A DNA stretch of 64,000 bases from NCBI GenBank assembly GCA_012274445.1, contig JAAROD010000049.1:1426001-1490000 (forward strand), read 5' to 3'. The DNA comes from Sclerotiophoma versabilis. Taxonomy: Eukaryota > Ascomycota > Dothideomycetes > Pleosporales > Didymellaceae. Position numbers and translations under genes: made by a program. Under the pieces are notes generated by a model. That model was given only the letters and a program-made list of their open reading frames with translations, was not told where the DNA came from and ran no database searches. Numbering within the stretch: the stretch's first letter is position 1; each line of letters begins with the position of its first letter. Shown here piece after piece: positions 1 to 12,505 of this stretch.

Positions 1-2174
1 GGCGGTTGAGGTTGCCGGCTGCCAGTTGCGGGAAGCAATGGTCGCATATGAGGCGCTGTCGATGATTGTTGCATCGCCATCCGCGCATAGACAGCCGCCC
101 GAATTTTGGGAGCTGGAGATTAGATATCATGCCCTACCATCCGTGGGAGGAATTATCAGGAAGATATGCAAGTTCAATTGGACACGAACCCAAAACATTC
201 ATGACTCTGTGATGTCACGCTTGAGTCATTTGCCTCTTGTGGCATGATACACATAGTCCTATCTCCTAGCGGTCACAGCAAGTTTCAACCACAATCCTTT
301 GTATTGTAGTCGTCCGGAATTGAATAGTGTGATGTTTTCTTACATTCATGATGAAATCTTCAGTGGTTACTGCTCGGACTGCGGCATGGCATGAAGCTAT
401 TGAGTAGCGGCACCTATCGGTGAGGCGACGCTTAGGCGACGTGCTGATGAGTAGAAGCAGAACGCAAAGCGGTTAAAATTGGGATAAGGCTGTAAGCCAT
501 CCTTCCTCATCGTCGATGGTAATCCAGCGACAATCTTCTTTGCTTCTGAAGTGGAATGCGCTCCACTCCACACAGACTGCTTGAAGCCCTGGAGACAATG
601 GTATAAGGACTAACACTCAATACAGCCGAGGAGGTTCCTGTCTCGAGGTGGCACATGGCGTTTCAGGTTTCACTGTGGAGGATCATCGGCGCTAGACATA
701 TGGTATACCGGAAGGGCGGGCGGAAAATAGACCCTCCAATGAGGGGAGGAACACTCGCGCGCTATATCACCCAGCCATGTCCGGCCGGATTAGTATGCCG
801 AACCAATCCCCTGAATGCAATTGCATATTTTAATGACAGACTTGACAACGTTGTGGTGCCAGAGACCGTAGAAGCACAGCTTTATCGCAGCTCAAACAAG
901 ATCGCATTTGAACCAAATTGCAGTTATAGCGGCTTTCAACCCCACAGGCCGATAGATATCTTACGATACTCTTGTCTAAGTACTGCTAAGTCCTTCCGGC
1001 ATCCATGTTGTATATCACAACTGTGTGCATCGATTGACAAAGGTCCCATTGGACAGCGTAAGCCTAAACGGCAACCCCGGAACGCACTTATCCGTACATG
1101 GTGCTTCTCAACATCTAGCAAAGGCTTGGTCGATGTTCCTGTACATCTCACATCCATTTTTCTCTTCAATGGTTAAATTCTCCGCTTCTTAACCCTATGA
1201 CTGGACGATGATATGCTGTTGGGGAAGCCTGTTAGTATCGCCGTCAATAAATGCAAGCCCTTGTTTGATAGTCGCAACTTAACAATGTTTTCGTTGATAT
1301 TCGATGCGGCCTTGAAAAGAGAAGGCTGCACTTTAGTGGCGTGAGGCAGGCGGACGATTACGTATACAGCGAAGGGCTTTTCCACATCTCCGGTGACGTA
1401 GTCCTTGTGAGAAAGTATGCCCCACGCTACTACATCTCTAATGGCCACATAGGCCTCTTGAATTTTATGGGAAATCATTCATGATTCTCGGTCAGCTTCA
1501 GATCGCTTTAGTCCAAACCAAAGCGGGGAAATCAGTCACCGGATGACCAGTATCTCCAAGTAATGCAACGGGTTCCTTAGCGAGATACAGGCAAGTCTGG
1601 TGTATCCACAGATTCCAACACTAGATCGTAGTACCAGTGGCAGATTGAGCCTCCACTTAGGTGTCGATCTCAATATACGGCGCTAGAAGCTGTTCTACGG
1701 GTCGATCAGCACCTCCTAACTATGATTCGCATTACCTCTTGGTGAGTGAGAGAGAAGTTTTGTCAAGGCAGGCGATCGCCACTATTACAAGATAAAAGCA
1801 CGGTCTTGTCCTACCTGCTCTCTGGCCACCCTAGTATTGGTGAGTGGCAATATGTGCAGACCACCCTACTCATGGGACTGCTTCAAAGTGTTAAACAGTC
1901 AGCAGATGCAAAAGCCATCTAATTAGTCAGAGGTACATGTGCGATAGATTAAGGGTACAGTACTCTATGTACCTGTAGGATAATGGCCTCTAATGTAGCT
2001 CCTGATGTGCCTATTAATGTACACAACCTACACCTTTACAAACCCTCAACTAGATCGTACTATCCACTTTTAGCAGCTATAGAAAATCCCAACGTCATAT
2101 AGCTTATTAAACACATTACTATAGTGCTACATCTAAACGAATTAACTCACAAAGCCTACAAACTAATTTCCTTG
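1..2174. other. Gene-poor left edge, no supported gene
   Basis: No reading frame here resembles a protein family I recognise. The longest are about 170 codons on plus (655-1176) and 101 codons on minus (1173-1478), and neither has a convincing start context or motif. From about 1800 to 2160 the sequence is TpA-rich, with many stops in all frames. This fits mutated, decayed DNA next to the monooxygenase remnant. Confidence 0.6.
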
Positions 2175-2950
2175 TTAATGCCTGCCTTCCCGTATGCCGG
2201 CAGCTAGCATACACGATATTTGGGGGGGGCATACTTGCCAATCGTTATACTCAAGTGCACTGTTGAAATAGTAGCTAGCAGGGTCGAACTTTATGGCAAC
2301 TTTTGTTAGGACGTGGGCGTGCAAGCGGCTAGACACGTCAGGATTTTTCTCAAGGTTCGAGCTGAGGATCTTTCGTGTTATGGGTCTAATGCCATCGCTT
2401 CCTACTATCAAATCATGTTGGTTTTTGGCGCTCTTTGCAAATGCAATAGTGCTAGGTTCTAGATCTTTTTTTGGGATCGGAGGATACGTCGGCATGCTTT
2501 AGAGACGACTATATTTGCTTGACTCAAATTGATCCTTACTACACGATTGAACTTCGACTTCACTAGATCTCCAGTACCCTTAGCGTATAACACACAGTCC
2601 ATGAGCATTTCATGGACACGTTGCCGGTGAGGAATGTTGTTAAGTTTTCCCATCATTCTTTGTAGTCATCAAAATCATAGTCACTTATAAGCTCTCTAGT
2701 CTTCCAATCCCTGTTGATGAGCTTCTTCAACACAACTGGATCGCCATTTTAACACCTATGCAACCAGCGGGTACATTGGCAGCGCGAGATGCTGAGGCAC
2801 CAGCTTCCCCAGCAAGATTGTGGCGCTCATACATGAGAATATCGTAACCGGCTCAACGTAGCGCAACGGCAGTGGTCGAACCACCAACATTAATCCCAAC
2901 CAAGGCTGCTTAGTCGCCGCCAGCCAGTCGCGCATTGAGATCATACAGTT
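2175..2950 (-). pseudogene. Decayed FAD-dependent monooxygenase (salicylate hydroxylase-like)
   Basis: Reading leftwards on the minus strand, fragments of one FAD/NAD(P)-binding monooxygenase appear in order but in different frames with internal stops. About 2940-2750 encodes a damaged dinucleotide-binding N terminus: a glycine-rich loop (GINVGGSTTAVALR), then a stop, then AGYDILMYERHNLAGEAGAS. About 2656-2459 encodes the following RQRVHEML and KGTG..VKSKFN segment. About 2495-2175 encodes the GSDGIRPITRKIL segment, which corresponds to the GADG motif of the family. One stop is a TGA where family members have Arg, consistent with CGA-to-TGA change. The arrangement matches salicylate 1-monooxygenases and related hydroxylases; the exact substrate cannot be inferred. 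It lies immediately upstream of the dihydroxybenzoate decarboxylase gene. Confidence 0.75.
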
Positions 2951-3732
2951 TGCTGATATCCTGTATCACCGAGCCAAAATAAGATAGATGAGTGTTATCG
3001 ATCCGGAACCGCTCGTCATACAAATACAAGTACCAGCTGTTGACAGTCTTGACTTGTCAGAAATGGTGAAGGATTTTTCCCCAGTGAGTTCTATTTAAAG
3101 GCTTCGCGACTTCAAGATTCGCTGCCCTCCAAGTAAAGACTTAGCCGTAAGTGATCATGGGTGCATCACCTTTCGTCGACGCTTGGCTGCCTGCAGGCAT
3201 TGCTGCCCCCGCAGTTTGGTGACTTCAACTCCAATGGTGCGTTCGGCCGCAAGAGCAGTTTCCGTAAGCTCTGTTGCGGATGCGGGCTGTAGGTGATTAG
3301 TTACGCCGCATGCTACTGATTGGTTGACGCAGCGGTTAACGCACCATAGCCGCTACACCCGCAGGCCGTTCGGTTAATGCACCTCTCCATTCGCAATCCA
3401 CACTACCACAACGGGCAATGGTTGGCCCTGAGCCTACGAGATTCACATTACTTGCCAATGCAAGTTGTGCAAGGCTTTCTGTCATGTGTAAGAAGAGGGG
3501 AAATCAGCCCGGCAAGTGTACCTGGTCAACACAGCATCCTCCTAGTTGAACGGTGATGCTTTCCGCGTTGAGCGTCGCAGTCCACATAATGCTTGAGCAA
3601 TTGCCCTGTAGATGCATCCATATAACTTGGTGCTTCCTACCTCTGACGACCCCTTCGAGACGTTCCTAAACCCTCCTCATTCCTGTCAGCTTACACATTC
3701 GAGATATATCAACATCAAAGTTCGTAATCACA
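2951..3732. other. Intergenic region upstream of the decarboxylase
   Basis: No coding frame is supported. It contains an A/T-rich TATA-like stretch at about 3091-3100, an ATTGG (reverse CCAAT) at about 3318-3322, and the 12-bp repeat set listed separately. It is the presumed promoter of the dihydroxybenzoate decarboxylase gene. Confidence 0.5.
3322..3383. repeat. Three copies of a 12-bp GGTTrAyGCAsC-like unit
   Basis: Two copies are exactly tandem (3322-3333 and 3334-3345) and a third lies at 3372-3383. The last two differ at one base only. They sit 350-410 bp upstream of the decarboxylase ATG, so a transcription-factor-binding role is possible but only inferred. Confidence 0.5.
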
Positions 3733-4816
3733 ATGCTGGGGAAGATCATTCTTGAAGAGGCTTTTGCCTTACCACGCTTGGAAGAAAAGACCAAATGGTG
3801 GGCTAGCATGTTCAGTACAGACGCAGAGAAGCATACAAAGGAGATCCAAGATTTGACCGACATTCGCCTCAAATTTGCGGATCGATATGGAGTTGGATAC
3901 ACCATTCTCTCATACACCGCTCCAGGTGTTCAGGATATCTTCGATCCCAAGGAAGCTCAGGCTCTAGCTGTTGAGATCAACGACTATGTCGCTGAGCAAA
4001 TCAAGGCATTTCCTGACAGGCTAGGAGCATTTGCGTGAGTTGATGGTACTTGCTTCTAGAAACATTTTCAAAGGCTGATCATTCGATCACAGAACACTCT
4101 CCATGCACAACCCAAAAGAAGCTGCAGATGAATTACGACGAACGGTAACGAAGTACGGGTTCAAGGGTGCATTAGTGAATGACACCCAGAGGGCTGGCAT
4201 TGATGGCGAAGACTACATCTTCTACGACCAGCCGGAATGGGACGTCTTTTGGGAGACTCTCACAGATTTAGACGTACCCCTGTATCTGCACCCACGGAAC
4301 CCCACTGGTATTGTCTTCGAAAAGCTCTGGAAAGACCGACAATGGCTCATTGGCCCTCCTTTGTCATTCGCTGTTGGCGTGAGTCTCCATGCCCTGGGCA
4401 TGGTTACAAATGGCGTATTCGACCGTCATCCGAAGGCTCAGGTTATTCTTGGACATTTGGGCGAGCACATCCCGTTCGATATGTGGCGAATCAATCACTG
4501 GTTCGAAGATCGCAAGAAGCTGCTCAAGCCTGGATTAGACTGCAAAAAGACAATTCGCGAGTACTTCAACGAGAATTTCTGGATCACGACATCGGGTCAT
4601 TTCTCTACGACAACACTCAACTTCGTCAAGGATGAAGTCAGTGCTGATCGAATCCTGTTCTCTGTGGACTACCCTTTCGAGACCTTCGAAGATGGCTGTA
4701 CTTGGTTCGACAACGCTGAAATGAACACTGGAGATCGTCTCAAGATCGGGAGAGAGAACGCGAAAGCCCTGTTCAAGCTTGATGAGTACAAAGATTCAAG
4801 CGCGAAAGTAATCTAG
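3733..4816 (+). CDS. 2,3-dihydroxybenzoate decarboxylase
   Basis: Metal-dependent amidohydrolase-family (ACMSD-like) decarboxylase that converts 2,3-dihydroxybenzoate to catechol in the cytosol. Two exons, 3733-4034 and 4093-4816, joined in phase 2, give 341 residues, the usual family length. The N terminus carries the LEEAFA motif with Glu8. His167 (YLHPRNPTG) and Asp293 (SVDYPFE) fall at the same numbers as the metal and active-site residues of the characterised Aspergillus enzyme. The GHLGEH and TTSGHF motifs are intact too. The start is the first ATG, in the good context CACAATG. It lies next to a broken salicylate-hydroxylase-like gene and upstream of a Zn2Cys6 regulator, a context that suggests hydroxybenzoate catabolism. 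Close relatives decarboxylate other dihydroxybenzoates (for example 2,6-), so substrate preference is not certain. Confidence 0.95.
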
Positions 4817-5612
4817 ATAGACCATTGAATGAGAAGCAACTTAGAGCATACTTTCCAGTGCGGGCAACATCGACTTACCGGTCGATAGACATAGCGCTAA
4901 GGGATACTTATGGATGCTCAACGTACCCAGTCCGCCCGTGTGATGAATATCCTTAACTTCTATGTGTCATCAGCTTTGCGAGGTACGGCTAGCAAGAGAT
5001 GAAAGGGTGGTTGTTTTGGTGGTCTCCAAAGATCAAGAGAAAACAAGGATTTTGAAATTCTTAGGTGTCTTCAGGCTACTGACCCTTATCGATCAAACAA
5101 CATTGGCATGCACGTGACTGTCTTCCTGATTTAGTTTTCTCTTTTCACCTGGGCAGAATCCTGCTCCTTTTGAAGAGGTATCACGCTTGTCGTTGTCCAT
5201 ACCGACTATTCTGTAGCGATTGCCATGAGTCGACAGCGGGCTCGACCGATTCGCGTATCGTAGCGTCTGTCCCGCTAGCCGACAATCTCCTTTATCTTCG
5301 GATCATGCACCACAAGTAGGACCGCCCAGTATGCTGCTACCCCGCGTTGCACTACGCTTATCATTCGCTTGACTTGACTTGCGCGGAATGGTATGCCCGA
5401 GGCCGTGTATAATTTGAGATATACGAATTCTTTTCGTTGGCCGTAGCAGCGAAGATGTGCTGATACTACAATACTATCTATACCGGCAGCCGCTGACCCT
5501 TAACCGTCTTCCGCACATCTATTTTCCCCCTCACTGAGCGGCTTTTGCACTACACATTGAACCCAACACTGGCATGATCACATGACGAATCGAAGGTACC
5601 TTCGACCTTGCA
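4817..5612. other. Intergenic region upstream of the regulator
   Basis: About 800 bp with no supported reading frame. It holds the 3' end of the decarboxylase transcript and the presumed promoter of the Zn2Cys6 gene. No clear regulatory motif is recognised. Confidence 0.5.
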
Positions 5613-8067
5613 ATGCCTCGACGGCCGGTAAAGCCGCAAGATCGTCAGCGAGTGATCAGGGCATGCGCCCAGTGCAAAGCGTCCAAGAAGCGTTGTGATG
5701 GAAGTCGGCCTTGTAATTCTTGCCAAAAGAAAGGGTATGATAGTATCTGCCATTACACTGCTGGTCGACGGCATCATCCGTTGCCGCAATCACCATCCAT
5801 GCTCTCGCAGCTGGCTTCAGCGCAGGATGCGCCGCTGCTGTTTGAAGGAAGCGGGACTAATGAGGCTATGATATCCCCAAACTCATGGGAACTACAACAC
5901 CCCACAACCGTGTTGCCGAGCAATCAAGAACCCAATTTTGCTACCGATACGCAAGAGCATCCTTCTGGAGAAAGCGCCTGTAGCAACGACACGCGACGTT
6001 CATCGATAGAGGTTATGGCTCAGCCGTCACTAATGTTATCGAGTGTGAGCGGGGAGAAAGGTAAGCATCGGCACAAAAGCCCTTCCATTGAGACCCTCGA
6101 TAATAGGATGAGTTGTTAATTATCATGTTGAGCAGTATTCGTCGGTAACACGGCGGCAATATCGTTTCTGCAGTTCCTGCAAAAGACATTGGAACGTCAT
6201 GTTGGCCCTTCTGGTTTCACTGATGCCCAAGAAAGCCGAAAGCTGTTCGAAGCAGATGCCGTCGAGAATGGGTCGAGCCGTTTTTATGATGGGCTCTGTG
6301 TCGAAGACAAGAAGGCCTATATACAGTACTTCTTCGATGCTGTAGGTTCTTTGACCTCTTTTGCTATATGTCCTTCGAGCACTACTGAGATCATGGCAGT
6401 CAAATGGTCTTCTTGACCTGTACACTTGGGAGGAGGTATGTCTGCTGTTACAAACAGAGACTCGAACGAACATCCATGGAGAATCGCCCGCTTCGCAAAG
6501 CCCGGAAAGCCTTGAGTCGGCCGCCTTGTACCTTATGATCGCAATCGGTGCCCAATGTTATGGACCTACTAAGAACGCCGTAGTCTGGGCGGCTGAATTG
6601 TTTTCTTTTGCTCGTAAACTAGCTTTTGTGCATATGCTTGAGAGTCCAAGCTTGGATCTTGTCAGAGTGTTTCTCTTGATGGCATTCTACATGTTTGGAG
6701 CTTGTCGGCGTAACTCTGCCTTTATGTACCTTGGTTGTGCCTCCAAAGCCGCCGACATACTGGGCTTACACATGTCTGCGCAACACAAGCACACTGCTCC
6801 CTCAACCCGAAATGCTAGGTACGTGTTCAGAGATCCCCAGTCCATGGAGAAAAGGAGTTTCTGACAACAATCCCGTCGAAGTAGACTGCGCGCAGCCAAA
6901 AGCATACGCGTCTTTGATGTTGTCTGCAGCTCGATTCTTGGGCGATCAAGCAGCACCCCATCACTTCGACCGGGTCATTCCAGCTACGTTAGCGACCGGA
7001 CCGACAACAGTGCTGATATTATATACCGGGCCCTTGCACTTGATGCCACCTACGAGATAATAGCAGTTCTTGACACCGCTGTTAGAAATTCTGCTGAAGG
7101 CGAGCTTGATGTGGATATGGCTGAGAACCTTGTCTTAGCTTTGCAGCAACGTAGTCGCAATTTCCCATTGATATTACGGAGGCCGAATGATAAAGGCACG
7201 AGTAATAGCAGGCACGTTGTCATCGGGAATGTGCACGTTTCCGGGGTTTACTATTTCAGTGTGATCTTGGTCACGCGGCAATTCCTCATACAACACGTTG
7301 TACCTCAGCTTTCCGACGGACCAAGAATACCTCAGCATCACGATGTTGCTGGAAAAGTCAAGGTCGATCAGCTAGCTGAGGCGTGCATTGAAGCGGCCAC
7401 TTTCATGGCACATATGTGTCATCAAGTCATGAGATCAGGCCACCTTCTCGGAAATATGTGCATTCTCAAGTAAGTCAGAAAGTTCCATTTTGAGCAGAAG
7501 ATGAGTCACTAATGGCTTTACAGAGCATGGGTTTTTGCTACAGGCCTTGTGTTGGGCTTTTCGCTGCTTGTTGAAGACACGACAATCACTTTTGAGCGAC
7601 GCACGGCGTTTCTCAAATCACTCCACGTACTGGATGAGCTTAGGCATCTCAGTCCTCAAGCCGAGCAATATTATAGCATTCTATCGAGTTTCCATCAAGC
7701 TATCAAGGCTTACAAAGAAAGATTACATCGGAAAGCGCGCACGTCTCGAGGGATCCTAGTGGATCGCGTTTTCTTGCTGGATGGGGCTTGTGACGCTTAT
7801 GAGCCTGAAGCTATTGCTACACAGCTTCCAAGCCCAGAAATGACTATGCAGGACCTCTCATCTATGGAGTGGCTTGAAAGTCTTCCTTTGGACGCACTGA
7901 ATGGAATGGGACCGACCGATCCTACTTTGTTAGGAGATAATGATGTTATCATGCGCATGCTTTGGGAGTCGGAGAGGTATGCTATGGACTATCCAGCAGG
8001 CATGCTTCCTGATGCAGAGTCGAGTATAGACGCCTCTGCTCGGAATCTTAGTGCTTTGCTAAGCTAG
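5613..8067 (+). CDS. Zn(II)2Cys6 transcription factor
   Basis: Nuclear regulator of the Gal4 class. Five exons (5613-6060, 6136-6341, 6400-6818, 6882-7469, 7524-8067) give 734 residues. The zinc cluster is near the N terminus with Cys18, 21, 28, 34, 37 and 46 (C-x2-C-x6-C-x5-C-x2-C-x8-C). A low-complexity Ser/Gln/Pro region follows. From residue about 150 it reads VFVGNTAAISFLQFLQ, the familiar opening of a fungal-specific regulatory domain. The Fungal_trans core includes FYMFGACRRNSAFMYLGCAS and RLRAAKSIRVFDVV...ILGR at the exon 3/4 junction. It is the only regulator within the 3.7-17.6 kb accessory cluster, so a pathway-specific role is likely but inferred. All splice junctions are canonical and frame-consistent. 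Confidence 0.9.
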
Positions 8068-8416
8068 TATGCATTGCCTCGCTCCTCGACACGAATACGA
8101 ATCAGTACAATTCTGAACCAATAACACATGTTCACATCCTATATGAGAAGATGTTACAGCCTATCAGACTACTCGATAGCAAATCGGCATCCGTAATGCT
8201 TCATTTGGTCACATCAACAGGCACATCAAAGTTCTAGTGAGTCAGCGAAACGGATTGGTCAGCATCGATCAATTCTAGCTGCATACAAACTACAATGGAG
8301 TAACAGTTACACGAATGAGCTCTCTGTTGACTGTGAAGTTCTCTCATCACATTGCGCTCTGTTGGTCGATTCAGAACAGCTAATATGCCTCACGCAGGTC
8401 TTCACCTAGTTCCAGT
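8068..8416. other. Convergent 3' region between regulator and flavin monooxygenase
   Basis: About 350 bp between two converging stop codons. No reading frame or other signal is seen. Confidence 0.5.
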
Positions 8417-10225
8417 CTACTTCTTCAGCCCGTATTCATCCAGAACGCCATTGTAGTCCTCTGGAGTATAAGGTGAGAAGATTTCTTGGAGGAGTGATGA
8501 TTTCCGCTTGTTTTTGATACCCACATCCTTCAACAGCATGTCCACATACGGAATACCCTCGAATACAAAGTCGGGCAGACTTGCCCCATAACCACAAGGA
8601 TATCTCCATTTGCCCCATTGCGTGTGCAACATGATCTCTTTTGTAATCTCTTCTTGTGACTTTGCTTCTCGCTCCAGTTTGCCATCGAAGAAAGCCGTTA
8701 TCCAGAGGCCTTGGGTACTGGCACATATGGCAGTGCTCACTGAAGAGACCATGCCTGCAAAAGCAAAGTTGCGCTTTTTGACCATGGCCGATGGGACCAT
8801 AAAGCGGTAGTAACGGAGCGGCTCGGCTGCTTTTCTGGGTTTGGACCGTAAGATAGGCTGGTTCTTTAAGATGGGGAATTGATCCAAAACCTTCAAATCA
8901 TACTGAAGGCTGAGGTTTGCTTGCTCCTTTACATCAATGGATAGACCCATACCAGTCTTATCCAAGCCTGAGAAATGGATGGTTGACTCTTTCCTCCACC
9001 CAGTCGAGCAGATCATGGCATCCGCTGTTAAGAGTTCTCCATTCTCAAGCACGACCTGCCCGGGTGCAAGTCTGTCAATATTCTCGATATGGACTCTGAC
9101 TTTGCCGTCGCGGATCATATCGAAGAAGCTGGTGCTATAGTTGAGGATACTGAGACCACTCCCAATCCAGAAGACGGAGTGCCAGGGTTTCAATTTTTGG
9201 AGCTCCGGATGATTGTCATACTGGTTCTGCTGCAGAACATCATTACCCATCACTAGATGCATCATTAGTATAATTATTTGCACAGAGAAAGAAAGGTATG
9301 CTTACGACTCCAGAATCCTTTGACGAGTGTTCGACCGATAAAAGTCTTCTCTAAGAACCGGCGCACAAATCCATACCCATCCTCATGGCCCCATGGGCAA
9401 GGACTAAACCATGACAGCGCTCTGACGTTTAGTATTGTGTCGATACGTTGTTTGAGTGGAGTGACATGCCGTGGCGCAATCCAAACAGGACCATTGCTAT
9501 CAGGTTTGATGATAAGGTCGACCGTTGCACCGCTGTCGACCATAGCATATGCAACATCATAGGCAGATTTTGCGCCACCAACAACCACAACACTCCTAGC
9601 TCCTTTCAATTCGTCTGCACGTCGGCAAAACTCCTTTGCATGGAATAGTGGCCTGTTGAACTTCTCAGACCCGTTGTAATAAGGCATGTTTGGCGTGGAA
9701 GTCAAGCCTGTTGCGAGGACGAGCTTTGCTGTATCAAGCTTTCTTTCGCCCTCCGTGGTGGTTGCTGTGAGTCTCCATCCGGATTCTGTGGATTCGACAA
9801 GGCTGACCATTGACTTGAACTGTATTCGCTCGTAGATGCCGTAGTGCTTTGAAAAGTCGGTTAGGTATCGGTTGAGCACCGTACCAGGTATGTGGCTGAG
9901 AGGTTTGACTCCGTATTTTTTCTCCGTCATGGGAAAGTCAGGAAATTCGTAGCTTCCGAGCATGTTGTTAGACTTGAGTCCTGGATATAACCGAGCTTCA
10001 GACCATGTGCCTCCAACGGTCTCATTAGATTCCAAGACAGCAATTTTTTGGCTTGGATGGGATTGGATGTAAGCTCGAGCGCACCCTAGCCCGAACCATC
10101 CTGGAATAGATTTTCAGCACATTGCAAGTTGCACGGTTGTTAAACGGAGTGTCTTTGGCAGTGTCATCCAACTTACCGGAACCCACGATTACCAGGTCGT
10201 ACGACTCAGGGGTCATCTTGTGCAT
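8417..10225 (-). CDS. Flavin-containing monooxygenase (FMO-like)
   Basis: NADPH- and FAD-dependent monooxygenase. Three exons (10225-10177, 10100-9306, 9252-8417) give 559 residues. The FAD-binding loop GSGWFG (residues 15-20) is split by the first intron and followed by GGTWSEARLYPGL, a typical FMO/Baeyer-Villiger segment. An ATG motif (VLATGLT) and a second Rossmann loop for NADP (VVVGGAKSAYDVA) are present. The FHAKEF stretch resembles the FMO-identifying sequence, although the first Gly of that motif is not clear. Met1 and Met4 are both possible starts; the first is used. It is convergent with the Zn2Cys6 gene. An oxygenation role in the cluster pathway is likely; whether it hydroxylates an aromatic ring, a heteroatom or makes an ester cannot be told. 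Confidence 0.9.
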
Positions 10226-10947
10226 GCCAAGGGATCACAGACAAAGAAAGTTTGGGAACAGAAAAAGAAGGATTACTTGCTCAGTGACGATAGAGATTCT
10301 TGTTCACAAGACCAGCTTGTGTATCGAGCAAGAAGCAGGCTGAAGGCACATGAAATAGTTCGGAGACGATTCTCTCCGTATCGGTCCTCTAAAATTGACC
10401 TGAGGGATTACCCGACCAATTCAAGTCGATTGATACGATATGAGTACCATATGATCTGGGGTGCAGTAGCGTCCTACTTATCTAGGTCGGATGGTGCACC
10501 AACATGTTCGTCGGCTAGATAACAAATACTACCAGAACGATTTCCGACTTTTCCCAAAGTGGGCAGTGTAGAAGACACTTTTGTTATACCGTTGTGGCGG
10601 TGCGGACGGATAACGATGAGTTGTGTTTGGTTGGGCGCGCGGAGAACACTCCGCAGCCGTCACACTTTCACGGACGATCACGGTGTGAACACACAATCAC
10701 CTGCAAATTGCAGAGACAACAGCCATGGGGCTAGTCTGTGCAGGCCATACCCATACGAGACAACAAAAACACCATGGCCGCTTGGCCTGCCCTGTCAAAA
10801 GATCATCCCTTCTGCAAAGCCAGTTACACTGATAAGATGTGAAACCTAGTTCTGGACATCATGTATACAGCCTTTGGCTATCCTGTGCTCGAGTAATGTT
10901 GCATAACTTATCGCGTCTTGCATTTCCCACTATGCTATGGACGTAAG
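10226..10947. other. Promoter region of the flavin monooxygenase
   Basis: No supported gene in about 720 bp. CGGAGACG at 10361-10368, followed by CTCTCCG, forms spaced inverted CGG triplets about 140 bp upstream of the monooxygenase start. Such triplets suit a Zn2Cys6 protein, but they are common by chance. Confidence 0.4.
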
Positions 10948-11832
10948 TCAAGGCGGACTGATAACACTATCGATGGTACCAGCGTGCAGGCCTCCAGTGA
11001 TCTGAATATCGGCAGCTGTTGTATGCCTTGAAGCATCACTGAGGAGGTATACAATGGCGGGCGTAAGATCATTCTGTGTGCTCAGTCTTTGCAATGGTGG
11101 TGCCAGCCACATCTGGTCGCCTTCTCGTTTGCTTTTTGATGCACGCACATCTCGGGTCATCTGAGAGTCAACAAATCCTGGGGATATTGTGTTGAGCCGA
11201 ATATTGTGCTTGGCGAGTTCCACTGCAAGAGCCTTTGAAAGCATCAGGACGCCACCTTTTGAAGCATTGTATGCGGCCATCCTGTAGCCTGGAAGACCAA
11301 TGTGAGATGACTGGGAAGCAATGAGAACAATGCTGCCAGGTGTATTCTGCTTGATGATCTGCTTGGTCACCAGCTGAACGATAAAGAAAACTCCGCGGAC
11401 CTAATCCTTATCAGATACACATTGCGAACCGTATTCTTGATGCTGCTCAAGACTTACATTGATTTCCTGGATGCGAGTAAACTCCTCCCAGGTTTGCTCA
11501 ACAAAAGGCTTGTCGATGGCAATACCCGCTGCTGGCACACAGCCATCGATTGTTCCACCTAGGCTTACCAAAGCGCTTGCAAATCCTGCGTTCAGGCTTT
11601 CTTGTTGAGTGAGATCGGTCTGATGATATGAGGTTTTGACTCCAAAATTTGCAGCCAGTCCTTCAAATTCGTCCGTTGGTTGTTCTTGAATATCCAGAAC
11701 CGCCACATTGCCTCCCATTTCGCAAATAGCTCTTGTAGCAGCGAAACCAATCCCCTGCGCACCACCTGTGATGAGATAGTTCCGACCTTTCAGCTCGAAC
11801 ATCGGCCGTACCGGGTCGAGCTTATCTGCCAT
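10948..11832 (-). CDS. Short-chain dehydrogenase/reductase
   Basis: Classical SDR using NAD(P)H, cytosolic. Two exons (11832-11458, 11400-10948) give 275 residues. The cofactor loop TGGAQGIG is at residues 22-29. The active site is Tyr169-x3-Lys173 (YNASK) with the serine in the preceding SQSSH stretch. The intron falls between EIN and VRGVFF. The C-terminal ISPGFVDSQM and ITGGLHAG motifs match the sorbose-reductase/arabinitol-dehydrogenase-like branch common in fungal secondary-metabolism clusters. The start is the MADKLDP methionine; an upstream in-frame extension of 25 residues beginning MHFES is possible but less likely. It runs divergently from the two-part dienelactone-hydrolase-like gene across a 673-bp shared promoter. 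Substrate unknown. Confidence 0.9.
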
Positions 11833-12505
11833 ATTGATGAAAGAGGTTAATTGCTGATGGAATAGAAATAAGGACTTCGAGATCAAGTAGGTGCTTTCGA
11901 AATGCAAGGAGATGGGATCAATGGGTACTTCAAACCGCCATTCTCAAAGAGTGGTTCTGCATTTCTAGAACGCAGATCCGCGTCGGCTGCGAGCAGCTCG
12001 AAACTGGCATTAGCGTCGGCAACGCCCCTTTGTGGGCGATTTGGAAGGTTACACAGCGCTGCCACGCGTGGAGAAGACCTCCAAGCTAGATACGTCGACC
12101 AACCCAGTCATGTGTCATTAAAGCTCTGCATACATCTGCGTCACAAGTATGGCCTTTCACACTCAATGTTGTCTGTGGACAGCTTGTTACCCTTATCGCA
12201 GTTGCCGACGGCCTCGAGAGTGCGACTGCCGCCATTCACCGGAGTCGTTCCGTGCGGGGGCGCTAATCAATACCATTTGGCGGAGTCGGTTCTGCGGTTC
12301 CATTGCACACGGCGCACTGTCCATCAACGAATAATACGGAGAAATGTACCATGGGTATAGCACGATAGAAACCTAGCAGCATGTAATATATATGTGTGTA
12401 TATCTTCTGGCTTGAATCAATTGCAAGTGCCTCGCTCAACACGTTGTATAGCGTATTATTGAATAGGTTTAACATCGCGAAAGCTGCTATATTACATTAC
12501 TTACC
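11833..12505. promoter_or_regulatory. Bidirectional promoter, SDR / DLH-SnoaL gene
   Basis: This region separates two divergently read cluster genes. It contains a 10-bp palindrome CCACGCGTGG at 12062-12071. It also has CGGAGTCGTTCCG at 12240-12252 (inverted CGG triplets, 7-bp spacer) and a second CGGAGTCGG at 12281-12289. A shared binding site for the cluster Zn2Cys6 protein is possible but inferred. Confidence 0.45.
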
